64,000 nucleotides of DNA, from contig CM026422.1 in assembly GCA_014871385.1 (NCBI GenBank), positions 20,264,177 to 20,328,176 of the forward strand, read 5' to 3'. Below the pieces are notes generated by a model. The model was not told where the DNA came from. It did no database searches and saw nothing but the letters and a program-made list of their open reading frames with translations. Positions 49,716 through 61,745 of this stretch are shown in pieces. Within the stretch, counting starts at the first letter, position 1, and every line of letters starts with the position of its first letter. The stretch comes from Ceratodon purpureus (Eukaryota; Streptophyta; Bryopsida; Pseudoditrichales; Ditrichaceae). The translations under genes and the position numbers were made by a program.

Positions 49716-52700
49716 ATGGGGTCTGAGCAACCGTGCGGTTATGGCTCTCGAATTGATGATGAGGGTGGCACTGGAAATGGGTTGCAACAGGTTAGTAATA
49801 AGGCTATGCTGAAAGTGTTGTTTAGGGCGCAAATTACAGGAAAAGGGTCCAGGAGTTTGCGGCAATTGCCGTCTGCTGTTTATGGTAGACTGGAGAGCAG
49901 GGCGCCTGATATTGCTCCTCTGTGCATTGAGCTAGAGAGCGCCGTGGTGGCGTATGATGTGGATTCTTGTCAAGAGGTGATGTCAAAAGTGGCTCAAAGC
50001 CTATGTGAGTGGAACAATGATGGATATCAGCTGAACCGGGAATCTTTCGTGCTTTTTGGAGGGGATATAATGCTCCTTAGAGCTCTCTTCTGCAAGTTTC
50101 CGTCTCCGGATAATGCTGAGAAGCTGAGGTTTACGGTGAAGGTGCTGTACATCCGGAATGAATGTCTGAGTATATTGCGTGAGCTGTGTTCCACGTTGCA
50201 TTTGACCGTCATCGAGCATTTGGCCGCAGATAAGAAGTTCTTGGTTAAGCTATTTGGCATGATGCGCTTTCACAATACGTTCAATAATGGTGAGTGCGTA
50301 ACTACTAATCTGTGAGAGTCATCATCTACTATGTTCCCCTACTTGGTATTGCAGAAGCTTTGCTTTGCTTTCCCAATTCAAAGGTACATCAATTTAGTGA
50401 ATGTTGAGCACCTCGATATCTTATCCGATTGTGAATTGAAATAGTGTTGATCCGAATTTAAAAAATAAAATTAGGTCAGCATTTGTACACAGGTGTAAGG
50501 GACTTGATATTTAATCTCATTCCAATTACGATGATATTTGACTAAGCTCGTTATCTTCGTTGATCGTGGATCTTAGCTTTGTATTTCAACTTGATCTCTA
50601 CGGCATGAAACTGCAAGCAGTTCTGAAGATTTGTATGACCTTACAGAACAGCTGATCTTACGAGCGCTTTTATTTGTATTATTTGTACAGCAGCCAGGAA
50701 TAATATATTTACAACATCACGGTCGTTTCTCTTCTGTTGCTGTTGCATTTTCAGTGTGTGCTTCCTCATATTCGTTCACGGCGATTTGAGTGGTTTGGAA
50801 GTAATGAGTAAGTTATTTACTTGAGACTAACAGCTGATATTGGCTATGAGTTTTCGGTGCAGCTGTTAATCTTGCAGAAGAAGTTCTGGCAACACGACAA
50901 GACACATGGCTAGTGCAGGATGTGCCGAACTTTACAAGCCTTGTCTCCAATTTCTCCTCAAGGCAGCTGGCTTCATTCTGCCGTGTACTTGCGGTGGTGG
51001 TCTTTGAACCCGAGGTACTGCATGATGATGTAATGTGCAGTGGTTGTGTGTATGGATGTATAGGCAAGACGATATTCGAAAAATGAACATTCATATGTTA
51101 CCATTCACCACGTAACCATGCTACTAGTGGCAGCCAACTTTCAATGAACTTGATCCTAAATGCATGACTTCGTATTACAGGGCAGGCTCACACTTGAAAA
51201 CGTAATGGATCACGTTGATAATATGATTTGACATGTGTTCACCCTATCGTTGGATATTTTCTCATGTCTGAATCATGTGCTAGTGGGAGGTATAGAGGAA
51301 ATCCTGCTGGTGGATTAGACTACTCAAATGTGTAGTGTGGCTTTTGTTATTGGTTTCCAAAGGCAGGGAATACATGGTTGGGCCAGGACCGGAGTACAGA
51401 TAGTTGTGTCCAACAACAGAAGGCAAGGTTTGAGGAGGCAGAATGGACGGCGGCTGACAAAAACCATGAGGCTGTTCTATTTATACCCGACATTCTTTCA
51501 CGCCTGGTGAAACTCCTCACATTGGACAAAGTTTCTTTTAATCGTGAGGTGAGGCAACCGACCATCTTCAAAACTCTTGCACATGTTCTTCGGCTAGTTG
51601 AACACACGCTTTTAGGTCGAAGATCTGGAAGCCTAGCTTTCTCCGACATTTGTTTTTGATCCCACCAAATCGATGTTTGCAGTTGAATGTTGGTACTTTA
51701 AATGACATAATTAAGTTGTGGGCCGCAATCGTGAAAACTTAGATATGCATGCACTTCATTGCGTTATGTGTGATGTAACAATCCAGTTGTGGTCGGAGTG
51801 GCTGCAGGGTAGTCCGTCATCTGAGCTTTCTGAGCTTACGGCAGCCTTGTCCATGCGGGGTACATTAGAAAGGATGTATCACGCTTTCCGTGTGACTCGA
51901 GCTCAACTTCTTGACGAGACAGGGGCTGTGATTTCGCAACTGGCAGGTCGACAAAGATCCGATCCTGTCCCTCATCTCCAACAAGAAAGGGCAGGCCTAA
52001 GTTTATCGGATGAGAGGATTTTAGATTGGAACATCATAACCTTTCTGGATCGTACTGCTCTCTCCACCGGCGTGGTACACCTGGCCGCTTCTGTAAGATA
52101 CTTGTGGGATTGTATTTGATGATTTTTCTTCTGACCGTGTGAAATTAATAGATTGATTTGCGTCAGCAAAAAGTACAACGCGACATCGTGTACTGTAGCA
52201 CGAATGAACCCTGTTTTCTCGTGCATTCTATAAAGAAATAAGGCGAGGTGTCTTTCATGAATGATGCAATTTTAGAAAACAGAAGGTGGTTCACTTAGAG
52301 AGATTTATTATTTGCTTATCTCGAACTGTAGAATGCATTCAACCCTGAGGCTTTTTCTTTGATGCGATTGTTTTAATCAGACTAGGTCGTGAATTCCGTT
52401 GTGTAAGTGTGATTCTGTTGATCCTTGATGTTTGACTTGTGGGATGCAGCATCACGTCGAAGTGCTCTTTGTATTATGTGCCTTGTGCGGCGGTAAGAGA
52501 AGAGAGCAGGTATATTCTTAGCATAGTTCTCAGTCCTGGTTATTGATTTTACAGTCATGTGTCAGTGTTCTGTTTTGAAAATTTATTTTAGACGGAGAAT
52601 GTCTTTATTGCTATGAGTGTACAAGTTTAATTACACCAGTCATGCAACATAAGATATGAAGAGGGAAAGTCAACTACAGGTGCAGAATTCGCTGGCAGAG

Positions 52701-55321
52701 CTGGGGCTGATTAATGTGCTCAACGACATGTTCGACAAGCTAGACTGGGTGCCAACACCGTCACGTGCTCACTCTCGAGGAATCCATGGCCTTGGTTGTG
52801 TGTGCAATCCGAAGTCGGTAAGAACTTCAGGCCCTTACTCATGATCATGGTATGCTTAAGCTCTCGAAAGCAAATAGCGTGTAAGATGGTAGTCGTTCTG
52901 GATGAATTGGAACAGAATTTGGCAGTTTTTGTTTGCTACATAAGAAGGTTTGAAGCATTTATGCCGCTTTCTTGTATGAGTTTTAAAACATATTTGCTAG
53001 AGTAAGCCCTGGTTGCTATAGGAACATGGTAATTTCAACTTTCTTTTCGATATTACATGTGTCCCCTTCTTTTCGGAGTCGAAGAGATTGGAAGTTCGTT
53101 CCGATGTTTTTTCATCTTCCCCTCTGTAGTGCTTGTGCTTGTCAAATATGCAGGTAATATATGTGGGTGGGATCTTGACTGTATTTCCCTTGCAGGCTCT
53201 CAAGATCCAATATCTAAGGTTAATTCATAACTTTTGCGATCGTGACAGCTGCAATCGTACTAACAAGCAGCTATTGCTGGTTCCGAGTGTTTCCAAGGTA
53301 CCCTTGCGAGACCACGACCAGTATTCCTCAATTGCAGTTATGTACTCTATTGTAACAAACAAGAGATCCAGCCCTGACTGCCTCACTAGTTTCGTGCTTC
53401 TTTGTTAATGCCTCGCTACTATTGAAGTATTTGGATGCGTGGTTGTGATCAGGAGAGCTTCTCCTTCTGGAGCAAAAACAATGAGGGAAAGGAATCAGAT
53501 GGCCTTATGGTGAAGATTCTGAAGATACTAGTTAAAGAACCCAGTGACTCTCTTTATCGGTACGCACGTTTCTGAAGACTGCGTTATATTGTCTTGCTTT
53601 TTAATGTTTGTGCTTGGCAGCGATTGTCAGGTCTTACAATTAACAGAACAACTCTTGCAGATTCTGGCTTGCTTCATGTGTGGAAGCCTTTCTGCGGGGT
53701 GCAGATCATAAGGATCAAGTACGGACCTTGCTCTCAGACTTGAAGTCAGTTCAATGCCATATTTGAGGAAAACGTTATATTTAATATGAAGTCTACATTT
53801 TATTTTGGATGTTGCTGGGTATTGATGATGGATTCCGTGAATAACTTGACCGACTGACTTGTCATTTCCAACGTTACTTCGTTGGATGGAGTAGGAAGTT
53901 GTAGCATCGACGGGTTTGATGGAACATCTCCTACAAGAGATTCTGCAGGGAGGATTTCGATGTGCTACTTCTCTACAGGTGTGTGAGGTTACGTTACTCT
54001 TTGCACGAATGTGCTTCGTTTCTCTCCGGAGGCTTCAAAACACTCTGACCCTTTAACCTCAGACTTTCCCGTTTCTGGTTTTGGTTAGATCAACTTTGAC
54101 CTTCTTGGGGAGCTCATCAAGTTCAACAAATCATTGTTTCAGCGTCTTGACAGACTTTTGACTGGGGCTAAGTTTGACCAGTTCGTAGAGGTACGTTTTG
54201 AATCCACTTTTGTGTCAATACATCGTCTTTATTGGAAGAAAAGTACTCTTCATTAGAAATACGAGCCACCCATGCACATTAGATACTGAAATTGAATCAG
54301 TAAAGCTTTCGATGAGGTGTGTATTTAATAAGCAGACCGCAAACTGATTTGCTTTTGATGCATGAATTCCAGGTCTTGGTTACAAATCTGGTGGACTCAA
54401 ATGTATTCATTCGGTCTGTTGTGCTGTCTCTGGATTACTTCAAGAGATCCCAAGTGCACACAACAGGCCTTGGTTCAAGCCCACATGGGTGCTTTTTGAA
54501 GGAGACTAGCATGAGGAAAGATGACCACGGGTTTGGATTTAGGGAGGACGTGGATTACTGTAAGATTGCTACCTTCGTTTCGCACAATACCTTACGGTTG
54601 CTGAAAAATCTCATGTGTGCCGTGCGGCTCGATGACATCAACCAGGTGCTTTTTCACTGCTTTGCTACCAAGTAAATTAGTCCTCCAAGTTAATTAGTCT
54701 GTTTTTAGTCACTTGGACCACTTGTTCTTGCAATCTTAGGTGCCTGAGTAGACTGCTTATCTGAAACGGACAATATCTAGTACTAACATTCATTACAAAT
54801 GTTTGGGGTGTGTTTCTAGTTTGTCATAGATTCTGTGAATATTTCTTAATGTAGCCAGTTTAGGTGGATTACCTTACTCTTTGCACTTAGCAACATGCTC
54901 AATTCAGTGGTGGCATCTTCTTTCGACTGCTGATTCACTTGATTGGTTGCAAGAAATCCTGCTTACAAGCTGGATAATACATGTGCAGGATAATATATGT
55001 GTTCTGAATACGGCTCTCATCATTTTCATATTTTTGGAGAGAAACGGAGAGCTTCAGATATACCTTCAAGCATTGAGGTCAGATGATGTGAGGGTTCTTC
55101 AAACCTTCCGATCTCTTCTTGAGTTCTGGCGCAGCTATTATCTGAGGAAACGAGGGCGTGAAGGCGTGTCCCTCCAATACTCAACCCAGCTACCATTTTC
55201 AGACTGGCTTCATATTGTGGACTTGCTCTGTTCCCACCCCGACTCCCCCTGTTCCCTCCTCTATGGTTCCTCAGCTAATCTTCAGCATGACCTATGTGAC
55301 TCCATGTGGACTCCCGCTTAG
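49716..55321 (+). CDS. TRPC4AP/TRUSS-family protein (DUF3689), CUL4 ligase adaptor-like
   Basis: Homologue of animal TRPC4-associated protein, which acts as a substrate receptor of CUL4-DDB1 ubiquitin ligases; the plant role is inferred. Helical-repeat protein, many exons. Clear exons: 49716-50289 (start MGSEQPCGYG; includes LRFTVKVLYIRNECLSILREL), 50355-50383, about 50864-51014, about 51357-51546, about 51790-52092, 52450-52509 (HHVEVLFVLCALCGGKRREQ), 52680-52817 (LNDMFDKLDWVPTP), 53196-53297 (ALKIQYLRLIHNFCDRDSCN), 53453-53559, about 53661-53743, about 53895-53979, 54089-54190 (INFDLLGELIKFNKSLFQRL), 54373-54645 (NLVDSNVFIRSVVLSLDYF) and 54989-55321 (LNTALIIFIFLERNGELQIY, LLEFWRSYYLRKRG). 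These follow the animal protein in order. Joins around 50384-50864 and 51546-51790 are unresolved; short exons may be missing. No frame break was seen inside the clear exons. A GTG-started extension to 49698 is ignored. Confidence 0.85.
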
Positions 55322-56369
55322 ACACATGCTAAAATTTCGGTTACTGTTGTATATTATTTTGTAATAGTATGTGCCGATTAGCATCTTAATTATAATTCAA
55401 TTATATTTTGAGATCAATCCTGGTTAGATATTATGCCAGTAAGAACAAAACCCTCGGAACTAAGAGGTTGCCGTAGGCTGCAAGAGAAAATAGGCTAAGA
55501 ATAGGCTACTATCTTTATCTGATATAAGCCTTGTTTGAACAAAGAGTTCTAGGGAAATGGTAATTTCAGGAGTTGCAGCGGTTGTATGGAAAGAGCGGGA
55601 TGATTGTCTACAGATGGACAGCTTGGATGGTCGCTTCCTTTTGATCAACATCAACATTTGTACAAAGCAGTAGAAATGAACTTTAAATTGTCATTATGCA
55701 ATTGTGTCTCAAGTTAGAGTTCATTTCTATGTTTTCATTTCTTCTTGTTCGTTTGAGGTGTTCCCAGAATGCACATTTAAGACAAGCTATGTCTGCGTTT
55801 TGAACATTTGCAGTGTATGTTGCTACGATTTTCTGGGGTGTCGATACATGTAGTGCTTGCGAAGAGCACATACATATTAGAAGTGGTAGCCATGTATTGG
55901 ATATTGAAATTTGAAATAGAGGAAGGTTGTTTCCCATATATATAAGTGTACCTTTGAATTTATGGTGCCTCTAGTACTGGCAATGCAATGAATGCACATG
56001 CGGAAGGCATACATTGTGAAGGCGCTAGAGCTTTGTGTTCCATGGGACGCGATGTGTAACTACTGTGAACTATTGGTGGTACCAGAATGACCATCAAATG
56101 GCCTGCTCTGAATTCCACAATTGGTTGCCGCCCAATTGTTATTTGTCAAAATCCAGAGAGAGAAACTATGATCTCCTCCGGAGACCGAAGTGAATTAAGT
56201 GTCTGTTCGATCCACCCCCAATCCAATGCCCAGAGGACAAAGGTATGGAAGTAAGGGTCTACTCCTCCCTTTCGAGAGTAGACACTTTAGTCACAAAGTA
56301 ACCAATGACAAGTAACAATTAACAAGTAACAAGAAAGAATAATGATTAACTTTTTAAGATTAATTTAAA
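55322..56369. other. 3' flank of the TRPC4AP-like gene
   Basis: 3' UTR and intergenic DNA. No gene, RNA or repeat recognised. Confidence 0.4.
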
Positions 56370-56770
56370 TGTGACTTTCAACACCAAGCCACGAGCTCAT
56401 TGTTGGTTGGAGGTGAGCGTTTGTCTCATTTATCTGGTCCGGGTTCGAACCCTGATGCTTTAGGTCAATCAACGATTATTAGACGCGTTGGGTGACATGA
56501 CGGCCGGTAACCCCGGCCTCCTTGGTTTTTTCCGAGGTTGTTTTAACCGCGGTGCGGATTTAAAAGGTTCGAACCCTGATGGACTCGTTTGAGCGGATGT
56601 GGGGGATGAAGTGGCTTCGTACTGTTGAGTGAGCGATCACATGCAGGAAACGAGTTGTGCCAACCAACAGCCCCCATTGCGAGAAGTGAGAAGAGACTTT
56701 ACACTCGTATGCCAACATTTAAATAAAGTAGCTCTAGGTACTAAAAATTTATTTTTATTTTATTTGTTCT
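56370..56770 (+). mobile_element. Candidate tRNA-derived SINE
   Basis: An A-box-like TGGTTGGAGGTG at about 56403 is followed about 40 bp later by a perfect B-box core GGTTCGAACCCTGAT at 56451. A second GGTTCGAACCCTGATG occurs at about 56567, which could mean a composite or dimeric element. The region ends in an AT-rich tail near 56740-56770. It does not fold as a functional tRNA by eye. No target-site duplication could be fixed. Confidence 0.45.
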
Positions 56771-57310
56771 AAAGTTTTCACTATGGGGGATCCAACGTTT
56801 CAGGTAATGATTGGTGGTTTTCTATTCTTCTTTTATGGAGAAGAATAGACATGGCGTATTGTATGGCAATAGTGTTTATGTTCTTAAAGGTGTTTTTGAT
56901 GGTGTTTTTGATATGTAGCTTCAGAGTGGCAAGGTGTGGTACAATTTAACTATAGTGGTTGTGCAGTGGGAGGACGGTGGCACATGAGTGGCCTAGATTG
57001 TGAAAATTTTCTTTTTATAGTAAAAAAATCGATATTATCACAGAGGCCTGGACACGGTTTTTGTGACAACAGTTAAATTTCAAGAGAAGGAGTATATTCC
57101 GCGGTCATTGAAACATTTTCGACCCTTTTGAAGGCGCCCAGAGCACTGCCCACCTATGCTGCCCCAGAACTACAAAATTCAAACGCATCTACTTAAGTGA
57201 CCGGAACAGTGAACCCCAATGTCATTTCTACTGTATTCCTTTCATTTATACTCTTCTTGCTACGGTGATTCTTCTGCTGGTGAATCTGGCCTGGCGAGTT
57301 GAAGCACGCA

Positions 57311-57399
57311 ATGGCTGACGAGGCCGTCCCCGTCCCTGCAGCGGCTGTACAGCAAAGTAAGTGCTTAGACTCTCACATTTGCAATTATGTCTGTGTTTT

Positions 57400-57430
<31 letters not shown>

Positions 57431-59162
57431 TGTTAAGGAGCTTGTTAGTTTGGAAATAGGAAGTCTACTACGACAAAGTTCTACATTCCTGGTGTTTGAT
57501 GTTACAGTACTCCAAGTATGTAGTGAACACATAGCAGATGAAAAATATGTCACTGTAGAGAATCTCACCTGAGTTGTCGATTGAGGGGGCTTCACTTCAA
57601 GCACCACAGCATGTAGAAACAGACGAGCAAAAAAATCCCATCCCCCTCCGATGGTAAAGCCAGTACTGTGAAAAATTCAGTGTTTGTTTTGCTCCAAGTC
57701 AGATTTTCCATTGCGCAAACAACACAAGTTCGCAGTCAGAGCAACCGAGGAGACCTGTAGTTAGAAATGCAAGAAGAGTTAGAGCAAGGGACAATGAAGT
57801 AGGAACATCATCAAAAAAAAAAAGAGATCCTAATTGGTCCAAAAGTGAGATACTAGGCCTCATTGAAGGAAAAGGCAAGAATACATAGAGGAATTGACAG
57901 TAGAAGACGCTAGAGAGTTAATGTGCCCAAAATTAGGCAAATGGAGGAAGATAGCTCTGAAATTAAATGCAGCAAAGGAATAAAGAAATGTTGACAGGGA
58001 ATCAAGGATAGAGACGCTTGTAAATACAAGTGGAACACTTTGTTATCAGATTAAAAAAATAAAATCTGGGACTTCCACTCTAGCACAGGCAGGAATAGCG
58101 AGGAGTACTTCAAAGAAACCACTGCCGAGGAGAAGAAGCTTCATAAACTGCCGAAGTCATTTTATGTTGTTGCGAACCGGAGTATGGCTAAGTGGTTGAA
58201 GGATAAGGCTTGATTGAACCCTCTTCATGCGAGGGATACAATGGATCCAAATGATGGCAACTACTCTGCCAATATTTCAGATGATGTACCACCAGGCATG
58301 GAATTCTTGGACATCATGGGAGAGGGGGGGGTGGCCGAGTGTTACAGGTCCCCAGCCGCCACCAATTGACTTGACAACATGTGACTCTCCGCAAGTATCC
58401 TCCGCTCAGACTCAAAGGTTTGTATTCGGTCAAGGACTGGGCGCTGATCTCCCCAGCACACCCCTGCACAAAGCGTCAAATGCGGATTTGGGGAGGGTGA
58501 GAAGTAACCTCCCCAGCCCGAGGCAGGGGAATGTAGACATCAACCTTATTGCCCCCCCAAGAGGAGGTACAACCCCTCCGAGAGGAATCCCAGTGACGAG
58601 TCCCATGTCTCGAGCGCCTACAGTAGGTGGTCAGTCACGAGCTTCACTGCCTGCCAGCATTGTCCCTACTGTGTCTGGGCATGGAAGGCGAGCTGAAGAA
58701 GTGCATGTACGGTCTTCCACGGCGACATCCGCATCGGCGGAATTACGGAAGACAATAGGCAGCACAGACTATAGGAAGAAGAGGAGTACCGACACTAGTG
58801 GAATAGCGGAGGGAGTAACTATGAGCGCTGAGAAGATGGTGAAGGCATTGGGAGAGATAAATGAGACACAGAAATCAATAGAGAAAGCAAAATTAGATGT
58901 GCAGACACGATTGTTCAAGCAGAACTTGGAGTACAAAAAGGATAGAGACCGGGTGCAATTAGAAAATGCGCGGATTACGTAGGAGCACACAAGGCTGGGC
59001 CTCATGAACAAGCAGATGGTTGTCCAGGCCATCGTCAATGTCGCCTCTGCCATATCCCGGACAGTGGCTCCTCCAGTGAACCCCTCAACCCGACCTTCCC
59101 CTGCAACTACACCGGAAGGAGTTCCTATCGAAGAGATCCCTGATGACCGTGCATACAACTGA
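57311..59162 (+). pseudogene. Harbinger ORF1, Myb/SANT-like DNA-binding protein, broken
   Basis: Accessory DNA-binding protein of Harbinger elements. A start MADEAVPVPAAAVQQ at 57311 precedes an intron. From about 57810 the Myb-like region reads SKKKRDPNWSKSEILGLIEG, then after a frame change YIEELTVEDARELM and CPKLGKWRKIALKLN, then in another frame DACKYKWNTLLSD. Several one-base changes and stops break it. From 58227 a long frame continues: Pro/Ser/Arg-rich middle, then a coiled-coil part with NETQKSIEKAKLDVQTRLF. A TAG at 58980-58982 interrupts it; the frame resumes to a TGA at 59160-59162, ending IEEIPDDRAYN. Confidence 0.7.
57396..57431 (+). repeat. (ATTT)n microsatellite
   Basis: About eight perfect copies of TTTA within an apparent intron at the 5' end of the Harbinger Myb-like gene. 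Confidence 0.9.
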
Positions 59163-59557
59163 GAGGTATTCAATTAACCTGTTTGGTGTGATAATCTCCA
59201 ACTCAGTAATAAACAAATTTTGTCCTTTTAAACAAGTTGATTAGAACAGGGTAGAGCATACCGTCTATACTGCGTCGGAGACATTCTGTTCGCTCCATCT
59301 CCTTCTTTTCCTCCTACAATATGTCAATTGAAGTAGCCAGTCCAAGTTCAAAGGTAGTTAGAATGAATTCTTTTGTAGCAAAATGAAGGCCGTAATGGCC
59401 TGAAAAAAAAAAAAAAAAAACGTCCACATCCCTCTGTCTAGGCTACGGCCATCACATCTTCTTTTAATAAAACTGTCACACCAAAAACAAATTCGAACTG
59501 AAGCAAAGGGGTTCAGTTATAAGATCACGTGCCTTTAGCTGCTGACTCCGTATGTGT

Positions 59558-60961
59558 TCAAGTTACCCGCCCATCCACACCGAAACATAAGAACAGAGAC
59601 AGACCCAGGACAGAGGCATACAGTCGATGGCAACATCTGAAATCATTCCCGGTCTTGCACCAAGAACCGCGCCAACTGCCCCCTTTTTCGCTCACTATGG
59701 ACCTCATCTTGGGGCCCTCTTTGGCCGGGCGCCCAAGGACAGGGTCCTCGTCCACATCTGGTGCCATGCCTTCACGTTGGAGCATTTCCAGCAAACAATC
59801 CACTTCCTCACTACTCTGCCACGAGAGCATGTTATGGAGTATGCATCAACATACCACGACATCATGTAAGAGTGTAACATGTAAGTCCAACGCACTGTGG
59901 AGCTCTCGAAAACTTTGCTTAAGTATTCCGAAAGCATTCTCCACCATACGGTCCACACTACGGGCTCGTGATAGTTTACGATTGAAAAGTGTCTCTTGAA
60001 CAGAGCAACGACCTCCACCATCCTTGTAGGGAGTTATCAGCCAGGGCATGATCAGATACCCCTTGTCTCCTACAAGGTAGGATGTGAATCCCTCAATTGC
60101 GTCTACTGGATCGAAGAGATTAGTCGTTGTGGCCCTCTGATACAGCATAGACCGACGAAACTGCCTGGCGTCATTTGTGGATCCGAGCATGCCTACGGAT
60201 ATGTCTATAAACTTTCTACTTCTATCAACCACGGCCTGACATTGCATTGTAAAGCCACCACTTTTAAAATAAAAATAATCCTCGGGCTATCGTTAGATTT
60301 TTAAATGTGAAAATGCGTACTGTCAATTGCCCCCACGATTGCTGGGAGGCTCGAGAACTCCCTAAACTGCGCCATGATCAATTGAAGTCTGTTACCTATA
60401 GGCCACAAAATCTCACTCCGGAGCTCCACGTTCACAGCCTTTACCACGTCCCGGATAATTCCAGATGCGGTGCTTGTCCCAATTGCAAAGAATTCTGAGC
60501 ACCTGACAAAGCTTGAATAGTGTGCAGACCACCCTCACGATCGGAGGAATGGCGAGCCTGTAATGCGTGATCTTCAGTTTGATATGGGGCCTTAGCAAAT
60601 TGGTTAGACTGAAAACGTTGGATTTGATCATCCGAAAGTTCTCAAACCACGGGTTGTCGTCATATTCCTGAAGCACAAACCGGGATCATTAAGAAGTTGA
60701 CCACGGCAACACCCACCACCTCAACTCCTGATCAAGCAGAGTTGTGGCGTGGATGATGCGGAAGTCGTGCAGGATTGAGGCGATAATTGAGTTTATCTTT
60801 ACTAATGTGTCATGAACGCGGCCAATTTCACTTGAGCCATCAACCTCATTTGGGGGAATTCCCTCCTCTGGTTGGAACATGGCATCAACCACATTTTGGA
60901 GCAACAAAACCAACGACGGGAGGAAGAACGCTACATTCTGTGGATCAATCCTTCTATCCAT
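59558..60961 (-). pseudogene. PIF/Harbinger DDE transposase (DDE_Tnp_4), broken
   Basis: Nuclease of the Harbinger element, read from 60961 (MDRRIDPQNVAFF) leftwards. Visible blocks: ELRWWVLPWSTS then a stop; EYDDNPWFENFRMIKSNVF with THYRLAIPPIVRVV; in a second frame, IGTSTASGIIRDVVKAVNVE; AIVGAIDSTHFH with the first catalytic Asp; KSGGFTMQCQAVVDRSRKF; GSTNDARQFRRS with the second Asp; YLVGDKGYLIMPWLITPY; and FNRKLSRARSV leading to ENAFGILKQSFREL. A TGA at 59846-59848 interrupts VVC-CILHNM, and the same frame continues to a TGA at 59558. Several frame changes lie between 60300 and 60700. The catalytic residues survive, so decay is moderate. Confidence 0.82.
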
Positions 60962-61745
60962 GACACTAAACCCTTATGCATTAGGAGCAGTTTGGGGTCT
61001 CCAACGGGCCTTTTCCATGCTTTCCGTGCCAAAGTTTTGGGCATGCCCGTGCACTTTACCTGCTGGCACCAACTGTGCCAGCAGGTCGCCAAAAGCGAGC
61101 CAAATCGCGAATGGGGGGGTCCGGCCAATGGTCGCGCAGGAAGGCTTCCCTCCCCCGCGCGTGTAGTCCCGCAGGTCGAGAACGGAGCCTCTTCGCGCAC
61201 GGAATTCGAGCATTGCAGAAGGGTGTCAGCGGTGGTGGGCTTTATGAACGCCTGCGAAACTGACTCCACAGGCCACCTACCGAAATCGAATTGCCGCTCC
61301 CCCTTTGAGATGCAACGTGCACAAGGTGTTGATGTCGAAATGCTGCCAACGGTCATTCCGAACCTCATGCGTTCCCCTGAGAGAGTTGTCGTTGTTGCGT
61401 TGTCAAGCAGGATGGAGCGGTGGAGGCCTCCAAAGGCTGGGCGAAGTTGTTCGATTTGGGTTGTGGGTGGTCACGCATTGTGCAGTAGAGATTTAGGGTT
61501 TAGCTGTAGTGGTCTTCCAACGCTGCCAGCGGTCTGCCATCCACATAGGTTGGAGAGAGTACCTGAGTTGGGAATTGGGGTTTCGGGATGAGGTTTTAGG
61601 GTAGGTCGTACCTTGGTTGCGAGGCCGTGGACGCAGGTTTCAGCCGTTCGTGATGGCGGAGGGTTTGTTGACAGCGTGTAGTTCTGGCGGATGATGACAG
61701 CGACGACACCATTTGTAAGTTTTTGAGTTCACAGTCGAAAATTTC
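60962..61745. other. Spacer between the Harbinger element and the orphan gene
   Basis: GC-rich, with long but mutually overlapping frames on both strands (60872-61591 plus; 61368-60931 minus) and no domain. It is probably the Harbinger right end plus the promoter and leader of the gene at 61746. A GTAAGT at about 61713 and an AG at 61752 could bound a leader intron. Confidence 0.4.

Larger units (their letters stand above)
57300..60961. mobile_element. Decayed PIF/Harbinger transposon
   Basis: A Myb-like ORF on the plus strand (about 57311-59162) faces a DDE transposase on the minus strand (60961-59558), the usual two-gene, convergent set-up of PIF/Harbinger elements. Both carry stops and frame changes. 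Exact ends were not found; GGCCCGTTGGAGACC read leftwards from about 61010 is a possible right end, without a visible partner on the left. Confidence 0.75.

Noticed and set aside
56440..56470. A functional tRNA gene at the B-box-like sequence
   Set aside because: No acceptor or anticodon stems pair by eye around it. A SINE fits better.
60872..61591. 239-residue plus-strand frame
   Set aside because: Overlaps the N-terminal part of the Harbinger transposase on the other strand and shows no domain.
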